From the NCBI GenBank assembly GCA_964416425.1, contig CAYQEC010000003.1, positions 89,465 to 153,464 on the forward strand: a DNA stretch of 64,000 nt, in the 5' to 3' direction. Under the pieces are notes generated by a model, which was not told the origin of the DNA, did no database searches, and was given only the letters and a program-made list of their open reading frames with translations. This document shows, in pieces, positions 27,554-34,650 of the stretch. A program made the position numbers and the translations under genes. The DNA comes from CAYQEC01 sp964416425. Its GTDB lineage: Bacteria; Actinomycetota; Acidimicrobiia; Spongiisociales; UBA5794. Every line of letters begins with the position of its first letter. Position 1 is the first letter of the stretch.

Positions 27554-27591
27554 CCCCGTTCCCCGGGTTCATCGGTCTGACCCACCGGCCT

Positions 27592-27607
27592 GGTTGAGCC
27601 ACTTTCC
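27592..27607 (-). promoter_or_regulatory. 16-base conserved element upstream of pilin copy 2
   Basis: Identical to 26870-26885 and also 722 bases from it, in the gap between pilC and the upstream pilin. It marks a probable pilin promoter or regulator site, allowing pilins to be expressed above the level of the motor genes. Confidence 0.5.
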
Positions 27608-27644
27608 TGACCCCGCGGCGTCGGAGCGGCGGCGCCCTGAGCGC

Positions 27645-28892
27645 TCAGCCTCCGTTGACGAGCGAGGCGAGGTTGAAGATCGGCAGGTAGAGGGCGATGA
27701 GGATCCCGCCCACCGTGGCCCCCATGACGACGATCAGCAGCGGCTCGATGAGGCTGGTGAGGGCGTTGACGGTGTCGTTGACCTCCCGGTCGTAGAAGTC
27801 CGACACCTTGGCGAGCATCTCCTCGAGGGCGCCGGTCTCCTCCCCCACCATCATCATCTGCACCACCATCGGCGGGAACACCTTGTGGCGGCTCAGCGGC
27901 TCGGCCAGCGACTCGCCGGCCCGCACCGATTCCTTGACGTCGGCCAGTGCGGCGGCCACCACCTGGTTCCCGGCGGTGTCGCCGACGATGTCGATGGCTT
28001 GCAGGATTGGTACCCCGGTGCCGCTGAGCACGGCCATGGTGCGGGAGAACCGGCTCATCGCGGTCTTGTGGGCGAGACGGCCCAGAATCGGCACCTTCAG
28101 CTTGAACCGGTCGAGGGTGAGCCGGCCGGATTCGGTCTGGCGCCAGCGCCGCAACCCCCAGATCCCGCCCACGACGACGCCGACGACCACGAACCAGAAG
28201 TGGGTGACCAGGGTCGAGATGCCGACGAGCACCCGGGTCGGCAGCGGAAGCACCGCGTCCTTGTCGAGCTCGGCGTACAGGTTGGAGAAGATCGGCACCA
28301 CGAAGATAATCATGGCGGAGGTGACCGCGGTGATGAGGAAGGCGATCACCGCCGGATAGGCCATCGCCGATCGCACCTTGGAACGCAGGTTGAGGTTGGC
28401 CTCGAGCATCGTCGCCAACCGGTCGAGGGTCTCGTCGAGGACCCCACCGACCTCACCGGCCCGGATCATGGCGATGTAGAGCTGCCCGAAGGCCTTCGGA
28501 TGCTTCTCCATCGCCTGTGAGAGGCTGGCACCTTCACGCACGTCGGCGCGTACCTGCCGTAGCACCTCGGCCAAGGCAGGGCTCGAGGTCTGTTCCATCA
28601 ACACGCCGAGGGACCGGATCAGTGATAGCCCGGAGCTGATCATGGTGGCGAACTGCCGGCTGAAGATGACGACGTCCCGTCCCTTGAGGCGGCTGCGGAG
28701 GCCGGGAAGCTTGAGGTCGCGCTGCAGCATGCTCGTCGGCTTCGCCTCCACCCGCAGCGGGGTCATCCCCTGCTCCCGGAGCATCTCGGCGACCCGAGCC
28801 GGCGACGTCCCGTCGATCTGCCCGCTCCGGATCTTGCCGCCACGGTCGCGAACCCGGTATGTGTAGGTGGAGCTCACCTCGGTGGCATTCAT
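27645..28892 (-). CDS. pilC: Type IV pilus inner-membrane platform protein PilC
   Basis: A 415-residue GspF-family protein with two homologous cytoplasmic helical-bundle domains (about 75-195 and 275-400) and three to four membrane helices. Conserved GEVGGVLDETLDRLA and GEETGALEEMLAKVSDFYDREV stretches mark the two repeats. PilC is the platform on which PilB and PilT act to add or remove pilin. It overlaps pilT by four bases, so motor and platform are co-translated. Confidence 0.95.
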   Translation of the reverse strand: MNATEVSSTYTYRVRDRGGKIRSGQIDGTSPARVAEMLREQGMTPLRVEAKPTSMLQRDLKLPGLRSRLKGRDVVIFSRQFATMISSGLSLIRSLGVLMEQTSSPALAEVLRQVRADVREGASLSQAMEKHPKAFGQLYIAMIRAGEVGGVLDETLDRLATMLEANLNLRSKVRSAMAYPAVIAFLITAVTSAMIIFVVPIFSNLYAELDKDAVLPLPTRVLVGISTLVTHFWFVVVGVVVGGIWGLRRWRQTESGRLTLDRFKLKVPILGRLAHKTAMSRFSRTMAVLSGTGVPILQAIDIVGDTAGNQVVAAALADVKESVRAGESLAEPLSRHKVFPPMVVQMMMVGEETGALEEMLAKVSDFYDREVNDTVNALTSLIEPLLIVVMGATVGGILIALYLPIFNLASLVNGG

Positions 28893-30520
28893 CGCTTCCG
28901 CCTTCCTGCCAAGATCTCAAAGCCGTCGGGATCGCGGGAGTGTTCGAAGGCGGTCTCGTAGTCGACCTTGCCCGTCTTCACCAGCTGGGCCAGGCAGCCG
29001 TCCATCGTCTCCATCCCGAACTTGCCGCCGGACTGCATCGCCGTCCTGATCTGGTGGACCTTGCCCTCCCGGATCAGGTTGCGGATCGCACTGGTCGCCA
29101 CCATCACCTCCACCGCCGCCACCCGGCCCTTGCCGTCGGCCCGGGGCAGGAGCTGCTGCGACACCACCGCCTGCAGAGAGTTGGCGAGCTGCACCCGCAC
29201 CTGGCGCTGCTGGTGGGAGGGGAAAACGTCGATCATCCGCTCCACCGACTGTGGGGCGTCCTGGGTGTGGAGGGTCGCCAGGATGAGGTGGCCGGTCTCG
29301 GCCGCGGTGATGGCGGTCGAGATCGTCTCCAGGTCGCGCATCTCCCCCACCAGGATCACATCCGGGTCCTGGCGGAGCGCGTGGCGCAGAGCGCTGGAGA
29401 ACGAGCGCGTGTCGCTGCCGATCTCACGCTGGTTGACCACCGAGGTCTTGTGGCGGTGGGTGAACTCGATGGGATCCTCGAGGGTGATGATGTGGCAGGC
29501 CCGCGAGGTGTTGATCAGGTCGATAATCGACGCCAGCGTGGTCGACTTGCCCGACCCGGTCGGTCCGGTGACGAGCACCAGCCCCCGCCGCAGCTGGGCG
29601 AACCCGGCGACGATAGGCGGGATGCCGAGCTCGTCGAGCGGCACGATCTGGTTCGGGATGGCCCGCAGCACCGCCCCGATCGAATCACGCTGGAAGAACA
29701 CGTTGGCGCGGAACCGGCCGATACCCCGCATCGGGAAGGAGAGGTCCAGTTCCAGGTTCTCCTCCAGCTCTTCACGCTGCCGACCCGTCAGGATGGCGTA
29801 GATCATCTTGCGGAGCTGCGACGGCCCCAGCTTGCCGCACTCCTCGATCGGGATCAGCGAGCCGTCGATCCGCATCATCGGCGGCGAGCCGACCGAGAGG
29901 TGGAGGTCGGATCCCTTGCGCTCAGTCAGGGTCAGCAGCAACTCGCCGACCGAAGGCTTGACCTCGTCTTGAGGATCGTCGGCTCGCCTCCTTTGCCCCG
30001 GATCGGCCTCCGAATCGACGTCGCGGGCTTCGGTCAGCGGGACGCCCGGCCCCCGCGCCGGCTCCGCCAGGGCGTCGTAGGCTCGGGTGATCGCCTGCTG
30101 CAGCGCCGCCCGCGCCGCCAATGCCGGCTGGACCGCGCCGTTCAGCGCCTCGTCGAGCGCCCGCATCCTGTTCTCGTCGAGCGGGTTGTCCGTCGCCACC
30201 ACCACCGTGCCGTCGACCTCGAGGCGGAGCGGGAGCACGCCGAGCGCCTCGGCGAGGGCACGGGGAATGGTGCGGAGAGCCCGTGGCTCGGGCTCGGGCA
30301 CGTCGGGGGCTCCGAGGTCGATGAAGCCGATGCCGATCTGCTCGGAGACGGCGCGCAGCAGGTCGGCCTGCTCGACACCCCCGGCGGAGAGCAGTGCGTG
30401 GGGCAGCGCCTCGCCGGTGCGTCCGACCGTGGCGAGGAGGGATTTCAGGTCATCCCGGCTCAGCAGCCGACGCTCGACGAGCAGCTCACCCAGCCTACGA
30501 TCGACGTTGCTGGTGACCAT
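28889..30520 (-). CDS. pilT: Pilus retraction ATPase PilT with N-terminal MshEN-like domain
   Basis: The C-terminal part (about residues 188-543) is a classic PilT: Walker A GPTGSGKST (319-327), ITLEDPIE Asp box, VGEMRDLET Walker B, GHLILATLHT His box and AIRNLIREGK of retraction motors. Standard PilT is about 345-370 residues; here about 155 extra residues precede it, with two tandem MshEN/GspE_N-like motifs (RLGELLVERRLLSRDDL and ALPHALLSAGGVEQADL), then an acidic linker (157-187). MshEN domains bind cyclic di-GMP in some PilB/MshE proteins, so a nucleotide-controlled retraction motor is possible; binding residues are not verified. Confidence 0.93.
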   Translation of the reverse strand: MVTSNVDRRLGELLVERRLLSRDDLKSLLATVGRTGEALPHALLSAGGVEQADLLRAVSEQIGIGFIDLGAPDVPEPEPRALRTIPRALAEALGVLPLRLEVDGTVVVATDNPLDENRMRALDEALNGAVQPALAARAALQQAITRAYDALAEPARGPGVPLTEARDVDSEADPGQRRRADDPQDEVKPSVGELLLTLTERKGSDLHLSVGSPPMMRIDGSLIPIEECGKLGPSQLRKMIYAILTGRQREELEENLELDLSFPMRGIGRFRANVFFQRDSIGAVLRAIPNQIVPLDELGIPPIVAGFAQLRRGLVLVTGPTGSGKSTTLASIIDLINTSRACHIITLEDPIEFTHRHKTSVVNQREIGSDTRSFSSALRHALRQDPDVILVGEMRDLETISTAITAAETGHLILATLHTQDAPQSVERMIDVFPSHQQRQVRVQLANSLQAVVSQQLLPRADGKGRVAAVEVMVATSAIRNLIREGKVHQIRTAMQSGGKFGMETMDGCLAQLVKTGKVDYETAFEHSRDPDGFEILAGRRKR

Positions 30521-30538
30521 CGCCTCACTATCGGCAGG

Positions 30539-32218
30539 TCACACAACGACCCTGAGGACCTCCTCGAGGGAGGTGAGGCCGAGCCCCGCCTTCTCCAGCC
30601 CGTCCTGTCGGAGGGTGCGCATACCCTCGGCGACGGCGGCCTTCATGATGTCGCGAGCCGAATGGCGCTCCACCGTCATGTGCTGGATCTCCTCGTTGAG
30701 CAGCATGACCTCGTTGATGCTGACCCGGCCGCGGTAGCCGGTGTTGGCACAGTGCCGGCATCCCTCTGCCCGGTACAGCTCGGGAACGTCGTCGGAGCCG
30801 TGGAACTCCCAGCCGATGTCCTCGAGAACCCGGCGCTCGGGCGTGTACGCCACCTTGCATCGGTCGCACAGCATGCGGGCAAGCCGCTGAGCGACGACAG
30901 CGTCGAGCGACGAGCTCACGAGGAAGGGCTCTACCCCCATGTCGATGAGGCGGCCCACCGCCGAGGGAGCGTCGTTGGTATGCAAGGTCGAGAGCACGAG
31001 GTGGCCGGTGAGCGCCGCCTCGGTGGCGATCGCCGCCGTCTCTCCGTCCCGGATCTCGCCGATCAGCACGATGTCGGGATCGGCGCGGAGGATCGACTTC
31101 AGCGCCGTGGCGAACAGCAGTCCGGCCTTGCGATTGACCTGGATCTGGGTGAGGCCGGCGAGCCGATACTCGACCGGGTCCTCCACCGTGATGATGTTGA
31201 CCTCCTCGCGGTTGAGCACCGCCAGGGTGGAGTAAAGCGTCGTCGTCTTTCCCGAGCCGGTGGGGCCGGTGACCAGGATCGCCCCGTAGGGCCTGCTGTA
31301 GGCGGCCTCGTACCGCTTGAAGTTGTACTCCCTGAACCCGAGGTCCTCCAGCGAGGCCACGCTGGCGCCCTTGTCGAGGATCCGCAGCACGACCTTCTCC
31401 CCGTGGATCGACGGCAGGGTGGCGACCCGGATGTCGACCGGCCGGCCCCCGACCCGGAGACCGACCCGGCCGTCCTGCGGAATCCGGCGTTCCGAGATGT
31501 CGAGGTCCGCCATGATCTTGATGCGGCTCACTACCGCGTTCGAGATGCTGCGGGGGGTGGACATCACCTCGTGGAGCACCCCGTCGATGCGGAAGCGGAC
31601 GCGGAGCTCACGCTCCCCCGGCTCGATGTGGATGTCCGAGGCGCGTTCGTTGATGGCCCGCCCGATGATGGTGTTCATCAGTTTGACGACCGGCGCTTCC
31701 TCGGCGGCAACCTCGAGGCCACTGACGTCGGTTTCCTCGCGGGAATCCTCGGCGGCCAGTTCGGCGAGGTCGCTGACGGAGTCGTCCAGCCCCTGCTGGC
31801 GCCTGATCGCTTCCTCCAGCTCGGTGCGGGTGGCGACCCGCGGTGAGATTCCCATTCCCGACACGGCCCGCAGGTCGTCGATGGCGAGCACGTTGGCGGG
31901 ATCGGCCATCGCCACCACGAGCCGGTCGTCCTCGAACCCGATGGGAAGGACCAGGTAACGGGTGAGCAGGTATTCGGGGACCAGGGCGACCGCGGCCGGG
32001 TCGATCGAGATCTCGGCCAGGTCGACGTACTCGATCCCGATCTGGCGCGCCAGGGTGCGCACCAGGTCGGCCTCCTTGACCAGGCCTTCCTCCACGAGGA
32101 TCTTGCCCAGCGGAAGTCCCGAAGTGCGTTGCTTAGCAACCGCGACTTCGAGGTCTTTGCTGGAGATCATCCCCTCTTCAAGGAGCATGGTGCCCAAATG
32201 GCGGGCATCGCCGGTCAA
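30539..32218 (-). CDS. pilB: Pilus extension ATPase PilB
   Basis: A 559-residue assembly motor. The N-terminal MshEN domain has tandem motifs (HLGTMLLEEGMISSKDL and PLGKILVEEGLVKEADL, residues about 7-55), followed by an N2 domain with ASDIHIEP and the ATPase core with GPTGSGKTTT, TVEDPVE, GEIRDGETA and STLHTNDAPSA. A zinc-binding cysteine set (CDRC and CRHC) is present as in PilB/GspE. The start is TTG at 32218 behind AGGAGGT. It is the first gene of the pilus operon. Confidence 0.95.
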   Translation of the reverse strand: MTGDARHLGTMLLEEGMISSKDLEVAVAKQRTSGLPLGKILVEEGLVKEADLVRTLARQIGIEYVDLAEISIDPAAVALVPEYLLTRYLVLPIGFEDDRLVVAMADPANVLAIDDLRAVSGMGISPRVATRTELEEAIRRQQGLDDSVSDLAELAAEDSREETDVSGLEVAAEEAPVVKLMNTIIGRAINERASDIHIEPGERELRVRFRIDGVLHEVMSTPRSISNAVVSRIKIMADLDISERRIPQDGRVGLRVGGRPVDIRVATLPSIHGEKVVLRILDKGASVASLEDLGFREYNFKRYEAAYSRPYGAILVTGPTGSGKTTTLYSTLAVLNREEVNIITVEDPVEYRLAGLTQIQVNRKAGLLFATALKSILRADPDIVLIGEIRDGETAAIATEAALTGHLVLSTLHTNDAPSAVGRLIDMGVEPFLVSSSLDAVVAQRLARMLCDRCKVAYTPERRVLEDIGWEFHGSDDVPELYRAEGCRHCANTGYRGRVSINEVMLLNEEIQHMTVERHSARDIMKAAVAEGMRTLRQDGLEKAGLGLTSLEEVLRVVV

Positions 32219-32233
32219 GGGACCTCCTCATAC

Positions 32234-32250
32234 CGCTCTCGCAGAGAGCG
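32234..32250 (-). other. Leader hairpin upstream of pilB
   Basis: A 7-bp perfect stem (32234-32240 with 32244-32250, 3-nt loop) lies just before the pilB ribosome binding site. It could influence pilB translation; no known riboswitch class was recognised. Confidence 0.35.
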
Positions 32251-32276
32251 CGAAAGCTCGCTACTCGAACGTGTCG

Positions 32277-32294
32277 GCCCCCCGTGGAGGGGGC
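32277..32294 (-). terminator. Hairpin after aroE
   Basis: A 6-bp GC stem (32277-32282 with 32289-32294, 6-nt loop) lies nine bases downstream of the aroE stop, at the boundary with the pilus operon. No T-run follows. Confidence 0.4.
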
Positions 32295-32303
32295 TTGAGA
32301 GGT

Positions 32304-33101
32304 TCACGCGAAGCGGGGACGCCCCTCCAGGGCTGCGGCGAGAGCCTGCCGCATCGCCGCTTCCGGGGCACGGCGCCCGGTCCAGAGTCGGAACGAGGCC
32401 ATCGCCTGACCGAGCAGCATCACCGGCCCTGCCACCACCGGGATCCCGGCCGATGCGGCCCGTCGCACCGCCGGGGTCGGCACCGCACCGTACGCCATGT
32501 CGAAGAGGCCGACCGCCTCTTCCAGGATCGGCCCCGGTAGCTCCTCACCTCGCATGCCGAGCGGGGTGGCGTTGACGACCACGGCTCCCCGCCCCGTGAC
32601 GTCGAGACCCCGCACCGTACCGTCCACACCGAGGCGGTCCAGCAGCGCCTGCGCTTCCTCCGGACGCCGGGCGGCGACGATGATGTCCCGGTGGGCCAGG
32701 GCGAGCACCGCGGCAGCCGCCGCCCCCCCGGCGCCGAGCACGATCACGGGCCCGGTGGTGGGCAGCCCACCCCAGCGCCAGGCGGTCCGCACCCCGACGA
32801 CGTCGGTGTTGTGTCCCACGACGCGGCCGGTGACCCGCACCAGGGTGTTGACGGCGCCGGCACGCCGCGCCGTATCGTCCGCCTCGTCGGCGAGCTCGAG
32901 GGCGAGGGCCTTGTGGGGCATGGTGACGTTGGCGCCGTCGAGGTCGCCGCGGCGGATGGCATCGACCGCCTCGGCCATACCGGCGGCGTCGACCCGGCGG
33001 GCTTCGTACTCGCCCGGGATCCCGGTCGCCTCCAGGGCGGCGCGATGGAGCAGCGGCGAGAGCGAGTGGGCCACCGGGTCGCCGAGGACGGCGAGCCTCA
33101 C
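32304..33101 (-). CDS. aroE: Shikimate dehydrogenase
   Basis: Reduces 3-dehydroshikimate with NADPH. The 265-residue protein has the substrate motif SLSPLLH (13-19), the catalytic lysine and partner in NVTMPHK, the aspartate in GHNTDVVG, the Rossmann loop VLGAGGAAAA and NATPLGM. The GTG start at 33101 overlaps the mltG stop. It belongs with aroC-aroK-aroB functionally but is separated from them by the pilus locus. Confidence 0.94.
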   Translation of the reverse strand: MRLAVLGDPVAHSLSPLLHRAALEATGIPGEYEARRVDAAGMAEAVDAIRRGDLDGANVTMPHKALALELADEADDTARRAGAVNTLVRVTGRVVGHNTDVVGVRTAWRWGGLPTTGPVIVLGAGGAAAAAVLALAHRDIIVAARRPEEAQALLDRLGVDGTVRGLDVTGRGAVVVNATPLGMRGEELPGPILEEAVGLFDMAYGAVPTPAVRRAASAGIPVVAGPVMLLGQAMASFRLWTGRRAPEAAMRQALAAALEGRPRFA

Positions 33102-34222
33102 GGCGTCAGCACCCCGTCCGCCTTGGCCTGTTCCTTGAGACGGTTGTGCTCCTCGAGCGTCGCGGAGAAGCCGTGGGTGCCGTCGTTGTTGATGAGCACG
33201 AAGTACAGGTACTCCGTGTCGGCCGGCGCCGCCGCCGCCTCCAGCGATGCCATCCGAACCCCGGCAATCGGAGTCGGGGGCAGGCCGGGGTACAGGTAGG
33301 TGTTGTAGGGCGAATCGATCTCGAGGTCCTCGAGGAGGACCTCATTGTGATCCCCACCCAGTGCGTAGATGATCGTGGCGCAGCTCTGGAGTGCGATCCC
33401 GAGCTCCAGCCGATTGGTGAACACGCTGGCGATGAGCGGTCGCTCTTCGTCGAGCTTGGCTTCGCCTTCGATCAGCGAAGCGATGATCAGGCCGTCATAG
33501 GGCGTCAGCTCCAGCGCCTCGAGTTCGGTCCAGTCGATCGCGTTCACCCGGTCGGTCAGGGTCTGAGCCAGCTTGCCCACGATTGTCTCCGCAGTGGCGT
33601 CCGCCCGGAACTCGTAGGTGTCCGGCGCCAGCAGGCCCTCCCAGCGGGCCAGCTCCTCGGAGCCCTCGGGAGCCTCGTCCGGCAGGTAGGGCGAGGTGAC
33701 GGTGCCGTCGAGCAGCGGCGCGGCCAGCTGGTCGACGGTGAAGTCCGTCTGGTCGGCGAGCGACGCCAGCATCTCCTCGATGGTGAGGCCCTCGATGACG
33801 GTGATCCGTATCGTCTTCACCGGCTCCGGTCCGGCAACCAGGATGTCGATGATGTCGTCCACTCCGGTTCCGGACACCAGGGCGTACTCCCCGGCCTTGA
33901 GGCGGGAGGCGACCCCTCGGGCGCTCACGGCGTCCTCGAAGTCCGCGCCACGGGCGATCACCCCCTCGTCCTCCAGCAGGGCCGCGATGAACCGGGCCGA
34001 GGACCCGGCCGGGATCTCCACCGTCACCGCGTTGCCGGCGGCGACGGTGCTGGTCGTCTCGGGGGTGGTGCCGACCGCGTCGGCGAAACGCTCCGCCGCG
34101 GCTCTGAGCCCGGCGAAGACGGCGGCGCTGAGCAGCAGGATCGCGATCACCTGGATGATGCGCCACACCCACCAGGGGGGGCCGGAGCGAGGTGCGGGGA
34201 GTGGCTCGGCGGGGCCGTTCAC
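33098..34222 (-). CDS. mltG: Endolytic murein transglycosylase MltG (YceG-like)
   Basis: A 374-residue membrane-anchored enzyme that cleaves nascent glycan strands to set their length. One helix (about 22-42) is followed by a Thr-rich spacer, a LysM-like region with VTVIEGLTIEEML (about 138-150), and the YceG catalytic domain with the glutamate in IASLIEGEAKL and SPYNTYLYPGLPPTPI. The GTG at 34222 overlaps the ruvX stop. The ruvX-mltG-aroE order is conserved in actinobacteria. Confidence 0.93.
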   Translation of the reverse strand: MNGPAEPLPAPRSGPPWWVWRIIQVIAILLLSAAVFAGLRAAAERFADAVGTTPETTSTVAAGNAVTVEIPAGSSARFIAALLEDEGVIARGADFEDAVSARGVASRLKAGEYALVSGTGVDDIIDILVAGPEPVKTIRITVIEGLTIEEMLASLADQTDFTVDQLAAPLLDGTVTSPYLPDEAPEGSEELARWEGLLAPDTYEFRADATAETIVGKLAQTLTDRVNAIDWTELEALELTPYDGLIIASLIEGEAKLDEERPLIASVFTNRLELGIALQSCATIIYALGGDHNEVLLEDLEIDSPYNTYLYPGLPPTPIAGVRMASLEAAAAPADTEYLYFVLINNDGTHGFSATLEEHNRLKEQAKADGVLTP

Positions 34223-34650
34223 GAGGCGCCTCTCCCCCTGCGGGCGTCGAGGAATCCCTGCAGCATGAGGGCTGCCGCCACCTTGTCTCTCCTCTCGCGC
34301 CTCTCGGCTCGTCGCATTCCCGCCTCCAGGAGGGCGTCCTCCGCCTGCACCGTGGTGAACCGCTCGTCGTAGTACACCACCTCGCACCCGAGGATCTCCT
34401 CCACCGTCGCCCCGAAGGCCCGGGCCCGCCGGGCGGCCTCCCCCTCCTCGCCGGAGAGTGACACCGGCAGACCGACGACGACGGTGCCGACCTCCTGCTC
34501 CTCGTAGAGGCTCCGCAGGGTCGCCGCCAGGTCGCGGCGGCGGCGATCGATCACCATGTACGGCTGAGCGATCATACCCATGGTGTCGGATAAGGCCACT
34601 CCGATGCGGCGCTCCCCCGGATCGAGCCCCAACACCCGCCCGGCGCTCAT
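34219..34650 (-). CDS. ruvX: RuvX/YqgF-family Holliday-junction resolvase-like protein
   Basis: A 143-residue RNase H-fold protein implicated in 16S rRNA 5' processing and transcription fidelity. It has GLDPGERRIGVALSD at 8-22, VVVGLPVSLSGEEG and the acidic YDERFTTVQAE motif of the family. It is coupled to alaS upstream (four-base overlap) and mltG downstream. Confidence 0.93.
   Translation of the reverse strand: MSAGRVLGLDPGERRIGVALSDTMGMIAQPYMVIDRRRRDLAATLRSLYEEQEVGTVVVGLPVSLSGEEGEAARRARAFGATVEEILGCEVVYYDERFTTVQAEDALLEAGMRRAERRERRDKVAAALMLQGFLDARRGRGAS

Noticed and set aside
28859..31846. A 995-codon plus-strand frame across pilT and pilB
   Set aside because: Antisense shadow of two well-supported ATPase genes with no motif of its own.
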